In this document: piece by piece, positions 12,376 through 24,886 of the stretch
Layout of the letters: the number at the start of each line of letters is the position of its first letter
Numbering within the stretch: position 1 is the stretch's first letter
NCBI GenBank assembly: GCA_014871385.1
Contig: CM026424.1
Span: 7,307,320-7,371,319 of the forward strand
Length of the DNA: 64,000 nt
Direction: 5' to 3'
From: Ceratodon purpureus
Lineage: Eukaryota > Streptophyta > Bryopsida > Pseudoditrichales > Ditrichaceae
Made by a program: the position numbers and the translations under genes
The notes under the pieces: model-generated
Told to the model about the DNA's origin: nothing
Seen by the model: only the letters and a program-made list of their open reading frames with translations
The model's database searches: none

Positions 12376-13380
12376 TCACGACTCGCTCTTCTTAGCATTT
12401 GCCTTCTGATCACGCTTATGCTTGGGCTCCCCGTACATGTCCCAGAAATTATATCCATCTCTCTCAAAACTCCCTTCACGCGCCCTCGATCTCTGCAAGT
12501 ACCAGACCACATCACCAAGCTCATGTTCCATCCCAGCAAAATCATAAACATTCTGCCCAATACCAACTACCCCACAACATATCATCAAATCCAGTCATTC
12601 TCACCCACCATCTTCCAAAGAAAGAACCCAATTGCACATATGACATGTTAATGCAAGGAGAAGTTGCACATATGACATGGTAATGCGAGAAGAAGAGCTG
12701 ATCTCTGATCTCTGTAAATAAAGAGTCTGTTGGGGTAGTGCTACTAAATAGGCCATCCAAACCTAAATAGCAAATGATCTTCTTCATAACTAGAAGAAAA
12801 AATGACTTCATCAATAAAAGCTTGTCTGAATCAAGAGCTTGTTCAAACCTTACCAACCCCATCCAATCACCCACCAGAAACTACTACCATCTTGAGAATA
12901 ACATATCTCTCAAAAGTAGACACTACACAACCCTAAAAAAGCAACAAAAGGAAAAAATAACATTCACCAAAGACTAGATCAGTTGTCCAGCTATATAAAG
13001 CAGAGATAGCCTCTCCTCATTTGAAATCCTAATTCTGTGAATGCTCTTCACCTCTCTCGACTCTTCTCTCTCCAATCACATGTCAATCAAACCTCTTTTG
13101 ACCTACAAAATGGAGTAACTCCACCATCCCACCCAGAACTTCCGCTTAAAAAGTTTGTAGAGATAGTACTACTAAATAGAACACTGGAACCTCAACATAA
13201 ACAATGCATGCTGGCCTTACCCCCTTCCTTACAACAAAACCTCTACGTACTCCGGAATAAAAAAAGAAGCAGGAAGGGATTGAAGAGTAAGACCTCGATG
13301 ATGGAGAAGTAGGCGATGGCGACGGAGGCTTGGAAGGCGGCCAGCACGGCGAGGCGTTGCACCATGGGCAGCTTGGCCAT
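12376..13380 (-). CDS. Small predicted membrane protein, two exons, unrecognised
   Basis: Exon 1 (13380-13294) gives MAKLPMVQRLAVLAAFQASV plus AIAYFSIIE, a single hydrophobic segment. Exon 2 (12492-12376) gives RSRAREGSFERDGYNFWDMY, then GEPKHKRDQKANAKKSES and stop. Joined, they make 67 residues: one membrane helix followed by a basic, charged tail. The acceptor (ttgcag) is good, but the donor would be GTCTTA, which is weak, so the junction could be wrong. Composition and periodicity look like a real conserved small protein, perhaps of an organelle or endomembrane, but I do not recognise the family. An alternative upstream start adds about 19 residues (from 13437). Confidence 0.4.
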
Positions 13381-13637
13381 GGACCTCGATCCGATCAGCG
13401 CCCGTGCTGACGTTTGGTCGCCGGATCGACCAAACAAACACTTGCCTCGCCGACCGAGCTGGGAGCAGAAACCCTAATTTGTGATGCTTCGTCTCTACGT
13501 AGAGTAGTGCAGCATGTTTGGAGTTTAGACCGCTTGGGCTGCCCTGATCATGAGCTAGTTTGTGAGCTGAAAGGTTTTCAATCACATCATCATGCAGGGA
13601 GGCCTGTTTGTTGTGGGCCGAAGGCAGTGGGTGGTAT

Positions 13638-13871
13638 TTTTCGATTGAATTTTTTTTTTTTTGGAACATACGGATTACTTTTCGCAATCCGCGGCGAAGC
13701 AGACAAGTTGCTTTTCGCAACCCATCGCCGGGGTTATCCATCCGGTACAAGAGATTTTACGGCTGATTGGAATCGAACCGCCAACCCCCTAGTACCCCGG
13801 CAACAATCGGGGGTACACAAATCCATCATCTGGTAGTTTAAGGTCATTCCGGACCGTTTTCGATTGAATTT
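13638..13871 (-). mobile_element. tRNA-derived SINE, copy 1, with target-site duplication
   Basis: A 15-bp direct repeat (ttttcgattgaattt, 13638-13652 and 13857-13871) flanks about 204 bp. Read on the minus strand, the element has a pol III B box GGTTCGATTCC (complement of 13769-13779), a body with TTGCGAAAAGCAAC and CGCCGCGGATTGCGAAAAG, and ends in an A-tract (T-run at 13651-13662). These are hallmarks of a SINE. It shares its body with the copy at 23045-23254. Confidence 0.85.
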
Positions 13872-16538
13872 CAGGTTTGCATATTTAGGCTTGTGAAAGA
13901 AAAAGTTGATAATTTTTTAATTTGGAAAGTTAGTGACGTATCTCAAAGAAAAGGACATATTTTTTGAATTTTTTTATAACTTTTTATGAATTTTTAAGCA
14001 TGAAAGTATTGAGTGGTTATTAACTACCGATAAGGTCTTAGTTTTCATGAGAGGTTGGATTCTGAAAATAGAGTGCTTAATTTTCTGAGGCATGGACATA
14101 ATTAGAGTGTTCTTGGAAAAGAATTGGGTCCATAATGGGTGGTCTCAAGGACCCATCCCCCATTTCTAAGGGTCGATAATGTGACCCGCGGGGGAATACC
14201 ACTCGCTACCTTATTGGTGTGTGATTGGGTGTCATATCTTTGATTGCTCTAGAATCCACCCATGGAAGTAGGGTCCGTGAATCCCGGCTATTGATCATAG
14301 ACTATAAAGATTAAATTTCAAAAACGTTAGATGAAGTTTTGGATGAAAAAATTCCAGATTCCAATCAAGTTGAAAATTTATTAAAGGGATGTTGTAATGG
14401 AAAAGCTGCAATTGTGGGCATAGGAAATTGATTCGGACACTTTGTACTAAGAGTTGGAATTGTTTGTGCTCAACAAAGTTCTATCAACGAAGGAGGATGG
14501 CATCAAATATGCATGTGTAATAAATAACTCTATGAGCACATGCAAGGGGAAGTCGGTGTTTGCGTTAGCAATTTTTTGAGAAATCCTCCAAACCACAAAG
14601 AAATTAGTCTCGCATAGTTTTTAGTAGTGCTACTTGAGTTTTTTGTAGTGGACGTCAATCATTGGAGTTATTTGTAACTCATCTTATTTTGATAAAAAGT
14701 GGATGAGTGACCTAAGATGAAAAATGTACTCCAATCAAGAGTCTCAGACATCATGACATTGGAGTAAATAAACAAGTATCTAATAATAAATGTGAACTAG
14801 GTAATGAATAAGATGAAATTTCAAGTGATATTGGAGTTATTTAAAAACTAGTGGTGTATTTGGATGGGTGTTATTTTCATCATTAAATCAGAAGTTTAGA
14901 GTCTACAAGCCGTAGGGAGGAATTACTCCATGTATTAACCCCTAAAATTCTTCGCGACCATATTCTGGTCGTTCCACTTTTTGGGCAGCCTCCGAGGACC
15001 TCATACTTTTAAAACTTTCAATGAAAATTTTAGTGTAGTTTCCAAAAACTACACTCTACATGTAGCACTTTGTTTCACGTCATTCCGATAAGTATTGCAA
15101 AATTTATAAGCATTTGAAGTTTTTGAAGCGAGATCAGGTAGCAAGAAATTTTTTATTTTTTACTTTTTTTCGGATTTTTTTTTTTTAATTCATGATTGGT
15201 TGATTTTTATCTCCAATTGAAGCTTTAAAACAACCCATTCTAAGCAATGGGATAAAAGTTATGAGGAGATATGTTTCTTGGGTAGTTTGGACAAAAAAAA
15301 CTTTGAAGCTCATTTCTAAACTCAATTTTGAATATTTTTTTAATGAAATAAAAAGAACTAGGTGAAGACTTCTAAGTAAAACGTTCTCAGCGTTAAGATT
15401 GACATTTTACAATCCCATGTCAAACTTATAAATGATTTTCTATTTCCTTCCATTTTGTACCGACTTCTAGTAATTGTTTTATGAAAAAATTAATTTGAGT
15501 TTTTTTCTTATAAGATTTTATATTTGAAGACTTAACTCAATTGCTAATATGGCCTTGCCATTCAATCAATTTCTAACCCATTCAAAAAAAAGATATTAAT
15601 TTCTAAAGTTCAAATTTGTCACCAGATTGAACTCCAAAAAATCTTCTTTTGCAACTTTGATCCTTATAATCTAAGAATCTAATGGTCATCTTGCTCTCAA
15701 ATTTTGTGCTCACTTGAAAAACCAAGTTGGATATTAGATCTTACGGTTAAATGATGAAAAAACTAAAGAAACATATTATTTCTTCTCCAACTTCCAAATG
15801 CTCCGTTTTTCATGGTTTTTTGTGAGATTACAGTCAAGGAATTTTAGGGGTTAAGTCAAAAGTGATTTGACCCACATGTAATAGGAGAGAAAAGAGGAGA
15901 GAAGGTGGAGAAGCATTCATACAAGTAGGATTTCAAATGACAACAAGCTTATCTCCGATTTATAGACATTTGATTTGATGGAGCAGGGTGGTTCCAAAAG
16001 AGTTGACTCTTCAAGATTCAAGGAACGATTCATATCAGTAACTTTGGTGGTCTTAAAGTAGTAAATCTCAATATCCAGTGTGCAACTCACACTGATTTTT
16101 TTTTGATTCTCACTGCATATACCTTACTTAGAAGATTCATTCACGCACAAATCTTAAACTTTTGAAAAGAAACAACTCCAAAAAAAATTGAGGAAACTAT
16201 GTTTCATCAAACTAGATGTGAGACACATGAAGCTGAACGCAGGCAATAAATAGATTAAATATGCCAGCGTAAAACTATAAGTTAAGAAATATTTACATTT
16301 GATCAGTAGTCAGATTGTAATCTACGGTATATATCCTTGTGCCACTTATAAGTCTTTGCATAAGTAGCAAATGTGACCAGTTGGACATGCTGAACATTTC
16401 TCAATGCCATCAGTGGAGCTTTTGAAATGATATGCTGTATAACCTCAAGCGGTAACAATCCCCTGTTGCATTGCAGGGGAGTGAAAGTGGAGAGCACCTT
16501 TTCTATAATGGGTATTGAGGAGGGACCACGGGGGCCAC
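13872..16538. other. AT-rich intergenic DNA with one TTAA element and AMSH 3' UTR
   Basis: No coding region is supported. It contains the TTAA-flanked element at 14939-15850. The last 200-250 bases before 16539 are likely the 3' UTR of the minus-strand AMSH gene; a 64-codon frame there (16303-16497) has no family features. Confidence 0.5.
14939..15850. mobile_element. Non-autonomous TTAA-flanked element A (piggyBac-like)
   Basis: A 912-bp AT-rich, non-coding unit. It starts CCCCTAAAATTC (14939-14950) and ends with the exact inverse (15839-15850), with TTAA on both sides (14935-14938 and 15851-15854). Five bases inside the left repeat is a palindrome, CGACCA-tattc-TGGTCG (14955-14971). TTAA duplications with C-rich termini are the signature of piggyBac transposons. 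A Tc1/mariner reading (TA duplication, repeat starting ACCCC) remains possible. No transposase is present. Confidence 0.65.
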
Positions 16539-19500
16539 CTACCGAAGATCAATGATGTCATATTTTACATTGTTAACCCAGTATACATGAGAAGAATCCT
16601 CATAAATTGGACCCCCTTCCAGAGGCTTCTCATGCTGATGGAATCCCCGTCTCGTACAATTTTGTAGTACCTGAACTCCCCCGGGATCGGAGAGCCGAAA
16701 TATGCCAATCTTTCTGCAAGCCGATCGCAAATGTTACCATACTAACCCACAAAACGATTACAGAGATATTACGAAACTCACATATACATGTGAAACGCCC
16801 ACGTGGCCAATAGGGGATAAGTAGATGCAATGGGAAGAACTTGTAGTAATGTTTCCTTACCGATGCATATCTGTGGGAGCCATCACAATAGCTATCGCTT
16901 CCGGAAGCATAACCTGTTGCAGAGACGGCTCACACTCAGTACCAGAAATTCCTTATCCTTATACACTCAATTAGAGCCCCTTTGAGGAATTGTCAAAGTA
17001 AGCGGTAGTAAACTAAAAAATTCTGCCTACCGAACCAACCTCAACTCCCGATATCGAAGAGTACGTGAATCAATAGTATTACAATAGTAAATATTGCTAA
17101 TCAATCCCTGAAGCAAATGGTGCTTGTCTTTACCAAGTAGGCCAAACAAAATTATGTAACTGCAAGTGGAATAGAACACAGACCTGATATGAGTAGTGAG
17201 TGTGCAGATCAACAGAAGACATGAAACATGTTTGCTTTGGATGTGTCTGACATATACACAGAGGACGTAAGCTGACTGCTCTTTTCAGAAGATTCAAGTA
17301 CTTCATAAACAAGAGAATGGGAAGGGATATAAGGCAAAACGATAAAGTGTGCAGTGACATACATGTATCCATCCAAGCTGAAAGAGTCCACGTTGTTCTT
17401 GTATGCCAAACAATTCTTCTTCATTCAGAGTTTCACACTGCACGAAAATTCAATGCGATCAAGGTGCTAAGTTTAACCGTTACAAGCACACCAATATTGC
17501 GAGACAAATCAGAGAGCATACATAGACCGCCAACTACAATTGCCAATACATTTGATAAATGAACAAGAAGCGCGCAGCTATTCCTGAAATGAGACTTACA
17601 GTATCTGGTGTTGATTTTTGTTTGGGGATGATGAGAGTCGTAATGTTGAAGACGCCCTTTCTCTGAAAACAGGACACATTGTGAGTAGACGATGTGCTGT
17701 GAAAACACTTCTACTAGAATCAATCCTGCAGAACGAATGTACCGCAGACTTCAAAAAGATGCCAATAAGGCTCACCAAATATCCAGTAAGTACTCCACAA
17801 GTTTCAAGGTTGTTTTGCGTGTTGATACTAGCAAGCTTTAGAAACTCCTCCAACATCCTGGATGACTGCATAGATACGGAGAAAAGGTAAGTGATTGATC
17901 GTTTGATAGTTTAACCTAACTGAATTATTTTGTATTCCTTCGTGTTCATTGAGCCAAAAGAATACATGCAGCAGCGAGCTGGACTTGATGCAATCTTAAA
18001 AAAGAATTGATTCAGCATCACGTGTTAGAAAGTTGGAGCTAGGAATCATACTATATGCAGATTTTTCCGCCTTTTGGTGTCAGGAAAATGAAAATTAGAG
18101 CCTCGTGGTGGCCCAGGTCTTGGATCTGCAACCTGAGAAGGTCGTAGTTGAGTATTTGATTGCTCGACCATAGGCAGCGTATGAACAGAAGCTTTCACTG
18201 AAGGTGGTGAAGGCTGTCGACGTAAACTAAATATTTTTGGATCCGTCGTGAACAATGTTTCTGACTTGGGCCAAATAGAAGAACTGGCTTCTAAAGTTGA
18301 GTCAACAGATGGAGCTCCTGCTGATAGTTTTACAGCTTGTAAGGCCTTCTGCAAGCTTCTCAACAGGTACACACGATGATAAAATTAGTATATCAAATGG
18401 CGAAATTTACAAAAGAAGCAGATTCAATCGTGATGCAAGCCATTCGTACAAACACTTGTTATCCACCACGCAGAAAACTAAATGAATGTACGAAAGCAAG
18501 GTATCAGTCTAAAACACTGGAGCTAACTTAGCTAAACACAGAGAAATTTTCCTCGTTAGCAGATTGAAAATGCGCAGTGGCCTTCAGATGATGTAACGGT
18601 AATTCTCGAGAGGAAAACAAAATGCACCTATATGGCATTGTTTCTGTCTTCTACAAAGACTGTTAAGTTCAACATAAATCTAAATTATCTACATTTCCTT
18701 CGACATAAAAGGGAAAGAGGACCCGCGGGGGAGGGGGGTAAGATATAGGTTGAGACGTAGGCAGACCTTGGAAGTTCAACTGGTTTAGTCTCAACGGAAT
18801 GCGGGTACTGGACCTGCAAAGAGCATTTGTTACAAATCTTGTAAATAACAATCTCTAGAAGCTGCAAAATATTGGACCAATTCTGGTGCTCAATGATTTC
18901 CAAAAGAATTCGTCTCATTAACACAAGATGGTATACCTTAGGAGGCCTAACTGGTGATCTTCTGATTGTTTGCCCCGCATATCCAGGAATAGAATGTCTT
19001 GTAGGGGTCTCACCCTTCGCTCGTGGACTGGATGAAGAACTACGCGACAAGTAAACCACACACAAGACAGTCAGAAGTTTGGTTTGTTGCAGTGACAAGG
19101 CCTGTCAGCCTTCATCGAGAGATTTTGATACATATTCTATTCAAGAATGCAGAAGAAAATTCTTGGTCAGAAATTGATGCTCAACTCACACAGGGCTAGT
19201 GGATTCATCCAAATAAGTTGGATTGAAAACTGGGCTCTCTGAATTCGAAGGTCTGTTTAGATAATCTCTCCTACCTGAAGAACTACTGAGTCCATAATCC
19301 TGCCAAAAAATGTAATACTCCATCAATAGGTTTTGTGTAAACGCATTAAATGTAAGACTTATTGAGTAGGCTTGTAGGAATAGGCTTGTATTACATAGAA
19401 TATATGGCATCTGTGCTAACACTCAGTTCCTCACGAAACCTCTCTAAAACCTTGGTTACCACTAATGAACTAGAGGCGGAAGGAAGGAACACGTTATATC

Positions 19501-20835
19501 ATCGAACAGGAAAACAATAGCAACAACAACTGACATCCTCAGAATAGGAGAAACTTAAAGCTAGCAACAGGTTGCCACAAAGAAACAGATGGTAGTAAAA
19601 GCTTACAGTACCTTCTGTATGTTGATGTTAGGGTTAGGCTGATTTCTTAAGTAAGTAGGTCGAGCAAGACTACTGTTATTTGCTGCATTCTGAGAATTCT
19701 TAGGAAGTACAGCATCTTGACGATCAGAAGTCGTAAGTCCGATCAGCTTCAGAACTTCTGGCTTCAATTCTTCTAGCTCATTTAAAATCTGATTTAGCTT
19801 CTGAAATGCACGGAAGCAATATCAAATATCAAATGTAAATCGCCTAAAAACCTCCAATCCACTTTAATGAATTCGTTCTTTCTCTAGCCTGTCTTCAATC
19901 AACAAAACACACTCCATATGTCTACCAGATGCAACTTACAGACTCTAAGAACTGATTCACCAATTTCGTGCGAAAATGATCAAGCGTACCTTTCCGTACT
20001 CCACTTTCAGTTGAAAATACAGATGGTAATCCCGATGATTTGGAATAGTATCTGTTACCAAACTGCAGAACAAGCAAATATATCCTCTCAGAATATTCCT
20101 CTCGTTCCTTACTTGAAGAACCTAAACCTATTCAAACACTCCCGGTTACGACGTCGTGCTGCAATTTCTAATTACTTCTACTGGTATTCTAATTAGAACC
20201 AAACGAACTATAACAACTCCAGCCATTTACACAGAAACAGGAATTCATCGCGAAATTGACCAAACAAATACAGCTCCCAGACATTCTACTCCGCAGCTAA
20301 GAGCGCACCACAAAACTTACACAACTCCTAAATTATGAACGAATTACTACAAAACCAGGAACGATCATCACGCACTTCACATCACTCCACCAAACCAACT
20401 CACAACAAAGAGAAAGAGCTCGAAAACGAACCTCGTGAACCGAAGCAGATTTATATACAGATCCAAAACATTTTTCTCGTCGCGATATATACTCGCCTGC
20501 TCGAAACCAAAAAAATATTAAAAAAACATCAAACTCTCCAACTCATCCAAATTCCAACGAAAAACCATCAGCAACAATCAACAACCACAACTAACGTCCT
20601 CCATACATTGCAACGAATCCAATCCACACAAACTCACTCCCCCCGCAACAAAATTCCTCAAAACTCCGCAAAACTCCGTAAAACTTCTACTCACCTGTTT
20701 CAGGAGATTGCTCGCCAAGCGATAGTACAGCCTGATTGGCAAGCTCTGGTCGACGTCGAGGCTCCTCGCCTTCGCGGCGACGAACGCGTCGTGGCTACTA
20801 CTCGTCGTCGCAGCGTCGCCGGGAGTCGCAGACAT
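16539..20835 (-). CDS. AMSH-like ubiquitin thioesterase (JAMM deubiquitinase)
   Basis: Fourteen exons, high to low: 20835-20695, 20496-20432, 20062-19990, 19800-19612, 19299-19190, 19027-18937, 18813-18767, 18358-18052, 17865-17776, 17662-17600, 17437-17363, 17246-17184, 16913-16861, 16713-16539. Phases agree throughout, giving 513 residues, close to plant AMSH proteins. Residues about 25-110 match the N-terminal MIT-like region (RLYYRLASNLLKQ, IYRDEKNVLDLYINLL, IPNHRDY). The C-terminal JAMM domain has Glu362 (LETCGVLTG), His417, His419, Ser427 and Asp430 in the H-x-H-x7-S-x2-D pattern, then MLPEAIAIVMAPTD and the end KYDIIDLR. AMSH enzymes remove K63-linked ubiquitin from cargo at ESCRT-III-associated endosomes. 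The metalloprotease site is intact. The exon 2 donor (gttcgt) is unusual but fits frame and family. Confidence 0.93.
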
Positions 20836-23044
20836 GGTGAGCGGCGATCGAAAAACCTCATACCCTCAGGTACAGCGAAGTGGCGCCGATCGAGGCTACC
20901 GACATAGCTTCCGACATAGCTTTCCCGAGCTTCGGAGCTTCACTGCGAGCTTCACTCCAAGCTCTCCGAGCTCAGCGAGTTCAGTGAGTCTGTCTGTGAG
21001 TGTGCTCCTGCTTCTGCTAATTTCTAGTGTTGTGTATTTCGCCGAAAATCCGAGACGATGGCCACATCACAACACTCTGGTTACCGAAATTGTTACTAAA
21101 AGCTGGCATAACGACACCGCGAACCCTACTAAGCAGTCCTACGGACTGACTAATTGGTGTGGATGATGGATGAGGATAGTGGATGAGGATGATGGATGTG
21201 GATGAGGGCTCTTGGTCGGACTGGTGCCGTGCAGTGTCGAGATCTTACTGTCGGGCGGTGGATGGGGGGGATGGAAAGGTGTGGATGATGGGTTGGTTGT
21301 TCGTTGGGTTTTGGTTTTGTGTCGGGTTCTTTTCTAACAGGGTCGTTTGTACCAGAATTTGCTAGTTAGCACGGCAGTTAGCGATTTCACTACCGTAGCC
21401 TCTACCAGATTTCGTCATTAAATAATTAATTATTTTCAAAAACCAAAAAAATTCAATTTTCAGACGACATGAATCAAAATCATGTGACAAGACATATGTG
21501 ACAAGACATGAAAATTTGAATAATTATGGGTCCATAGCATTTCCAAAATCAAAATAATGAAGTGGTAAATTTCCAAAATAAAACACTGTCAATGGTTAAG
21601 AAACATTAAGCATTAAAAAATGATGAATTTTTTTAAAAAATTCAGTTATAGGAAACGAAAAACAAAAAACTCTAAAAATATTGTGATGAAATATATCAAT
21701 ATGAAATAATAATTATTTTGTATCTACAAAACTGAAATCCGGTAGAGGCTATGGTAATTTGGGGTTTATAATGGAAAGTTGTCATTGATTTTTTAATAAA
21801 TTGGAGCCTTAAGTTTATTTTTGGAAAGTAATTAAAGTCGTTGAAGAAGCCTGTGAGGAATAGAAACCTATTTTATGATACAGCTCGGTTTGTCTCACTT
21901 GACCGTTCCGAGTTGGAATTTGTTAAGGAAACAAACGGAGTTGCAGTCAATATGTTCAACGCCATGGTTCCCACTTCTCACTAGTGATGAACAATGAAGC
22001 TAACATCCATGATGAAGCCAATACTCCAACTAGTTAAAGTTAGAGTAAACCAACTAAACCAACTTTTTCAGACCAACTAATTGGTTGGTGCAAGTGTTTT
22101 TATAGGTGGTTAAATTTTGCCACAAGGCAAAATAAAAATAGTTGAAGCCATCATTCCCGCAACAAGTTGGCATTGTCGCCCATTTTTGAGGCGTCCAGTT
22201 ACATAATACTACATAAAGTCCGAAACTGGTGGGAAAAAAACATGGATTGCCAAAGAATTTCTCCATAAAAAATTTTAATGAAGCCAAAAATTCGCACCCA
22301 ATGCACTACTTTGTGGCCACACTAGCACCAAACCTAAAATCCTAGGATTTACACTGGTTTGTGCTAAGCTGATGGATGAGGAGGATGAAGAAGTTTTATT
22401 ATTATTTGCTTTGTTCTGTGCCAGCTTTAACCCTGAAAGGGGCATTCGTACCAAAATTCTTTAACAGGGGAATTGATATTTTACCAAAATTCCCTAACAG
22501 GAACATTCACACCCGGAATTTTCTAACAGGGGCATTCATTCTACTGTACCTTAGAAGCTCCAAAAATTGCCAACCAAAGCTTCAAGACTATGGTACTCCA
22601 GACTCAGGAGTATTCATACCATATTTCTGTAACAGGACAGTTTACTGTACACTTCTTAACAAAATTGCTACGGTAACTGACCCAAAGTAAGAAAGCCTCT
22701 TACTCAAAAAATCCTATACTGTAGTTGGGTAGCAGGTTCGTACATAAATAATTCTAAAAGAAGGAAAAATTGTAGTTTTGAGAGTAAGCAATGTTGAAAA
22801 TATGTGAAATTATTTATAGTAATATTTGTTGAATTTTAACTCATTTAAAGATTTTTTAACAGTAATTTGTTTTAAAAAAACTAATAATCAAATAAAATTT
22901 GAGGGATAAACCGTAATTTTTTCAAGAAAATTAAATTTTTGTTTTGAGGTGGATGAACCTGCTACCTAAGTACTGTATTGGTAACACAGACATAATTATT
23001 TTATTTTTTTGGGACACAAATGAAATCAGAATCTGATTCTTCAG
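20836..23044. other. AMSH upstream region and AT-rich intergenic DNA
   Basis: The first few hundred bases are the AMSH leader and promoter. A GGATGA-type microsatellite runs from about 21163 to 21210. A short-period repeat lies at 22436-22560. No supported gene is present; the 92- and 110-codon plus-strand frames near 20-21 kb overlap AMSH exons or its promoter. Confidence 0.5.
22436..22560 (+). repeat. Imperfect ~30-bp tandem repeat
   Basis: Three to four imperfect units of 29-33 bp share the pattern GGGCATTC, ACCAAAATTC and TCTAACAG. Weaker relatives of the TTCTAACAG word occur near 21330 and 23390, so the unit may once have covered more ground. Confidence 0.55.
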
Positions 23045-23254
23045 AGTACCCAAAAGTAGTGTGGATTGCAGGGGTACCAAGGGGTTAGTGGTTCAATCCC
23101 GGCCATAAAATCTCAACTCTACTAGATGGAAAATTCTGGGGAAATCGGTTGCCAAAAGCAATTAAGCAACTTTGCCGCGGGTTGCAAAAAGCAATTCGTG
23201 CCCCTCCACCAAAAAAAAGGGGAAGAAAAAAGAAAAAAGAAAAAAGAAAAAAAG
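23045..23254 (+). mobile_element. tRNA-derived SINE, copy 2
   Basis: Same family as the copy at 13638-13871: B box GGTTCAATCC (23090-23099), then AAAATCTC, TTGCCAAAAGCAA and GCCGCGGGTTGCAAAAAG. The tail is A-rich and has expanded into a 7-bp microsatellite (gaaaaaa, about 23225-23254). No clear target duplication is seen, so the left edge is approximate. It is more diverged than copy 1. Confidence 0.75.
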
Positions 23255-23966
23255 CAGAGCGGATAAGTTGTAATAGACACAATACAGGCAGCCTGATTGA
23301 GGGACGTTGGGGACATGCTATGGATAGAGTGGATGAAAAATGATACGGATGATGCTTCACTATTCAATGTATTTTGTTTTGTGTCTGCTCCTTCTCTAAC
23401 AGGTTCCAGTTGCCCATTCATGGTAGTGTTAATTTAAGTTGCACGGAGATCAATAATTGTGTTTAGATTAATGAATTCGTTGGCTGTTCCTGAATCCTCG
23501 GCATGGATGAGTGGTATCTTCCTACTCACTGTGCAGTCACTGCAGTGACTTGAAACATGCATTTACTCGTTTTCATTTTTTTTAAAATTAAAATGGGGAA
23601 GGAAATAGTATTAATTATTGTACCGTCATTGTAGGGGAAAAGATTTTGATAACGAATTACTTCTTCATCCATCTTGCATGAAACCGGGTATGCTACCACT
23701 ATTGAAAATTTTGACGTTTTATTACTAGAAAGTGGAAGTTCTCTACTAGATGGCATTCATCATCTCCAAAAAATAATGTACTATTCTATGGATTTATAGC
23801 TATATAAAATTTATAGAAATGAGACAATAAGTGGATTATTTCATTTAATGCTAAAGTGATTAAAAAATAAAATCTTGAGACTTTTAATCAAAAAAATCAC
23901 TAAAAATTTCAACCTAGGAAATTAAATAATAAAATATATAGAAAAATCAATGTTTTTAATCCTTAA

Positions 23967-24886
23967 CCCCTAACTATCCTTAAAACCCAAAATGGGTTTT
24001 TGCAATTAAGGGCAGCCTAGATGAAGGGGATAAAAGTAATATTATTTTTCAAGATTTTTCCTGGGTGCTTCTTTATGGTAAGGTCGATGTAATAAAACTT
24101 TGAAGCCAAATTCCAAATTTAGAACCTTCATCTAAAAAGTTTAGGTTTCAAGTCCAAAACGGGTAGTCTAAAATTACGTCTTTAAAAAAAATTGAAATAT
24201 GTTCATAACCAAATCACTACTCAAATGCCATAGTGATCAACGTAAAAAAGTTTACCAATTTTACAAGGGCAGCCTCCAAAACTTACAAAGACAAGCTTCA
24301 AAGTTTTTAGTAATTTTTGAGTTTTTCCTTTAAAAATTTGTCAAAATTTGAGATTTTAATTTTTTTTTTTAAAGTGTTTTTTTCCGAAAATGACAAATAT
24401 ATAAAGGTACCTACTCATCGTTCACTTTTTCCTTAGCTCACAAATTGTTTTTGTAATGCATGTTTTACTATTTTGTGAATTTTATACCTTCTTATAGAAG
24501 ATAACTAGCATGAAGGTCTAAAAAGCGTTTTGAATCCCAAAAATTTTGCATGAACATACCTAACCTAGTTAGCTACATGAAAAAAATATGACCAATTTTT
24601 TTGAGGTAACACTCTTCAAGTCTCCCTTTGCACCGTGGAAGCAATGTCTCTCAAGCAATGCCCAAAAAAACTTTTGCACAAACTTTGAATGTTACGATCT
24701 TGAAAATGATAATCATCCAACAGACAATTTTTGGAGTTAGAAGTACAAATAGGCTTAGATTCAAGATTTTGCAGTTGAAAGTCTTCATAAAGTTTTTAAA
24801 ATTGTTTACACCCTTGGAAGTGCATAGAGGTAAAAAATTGCAGTTTTGAGGTTTCAAGCTTCCAAAAACATAAAGAAAGTTAGGGG
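23967..24886. mobile_element. Non-autonomous TTAA-flanked element B (piggyBac-like)
   Basis: A 920-bp AT-rich unit starting CCCCTAACTATCCTTA after TTAA (23963-23966). It ends in the near-inverse (complement reads CCCCTAACTTTCTTTA) followed by CTAA, a decayed TTAA. Just inside the left end is a palindrome with arms AAAACCCA and TGGGTTTT (23982-24000). The word GGGCAGCC follows, as in element A, and total length is close to A (912 bp), so A and B are likely one diverged family. It contains no transposase. Confidence 0.6.

Noticed and set aside
13740..13830. Possible tRNA gene (B-box-like GGTTCGATTCC)
   Set aside because: No cloverleaf can be drawn, and the site lies inside a SINE with an A-tail and target duplication.
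14120..14290. Possible LTR or gene fragment (GC-richer patch)
   Set aside because: No terminal repeats, primer-binding site or protein similarity could be seen.
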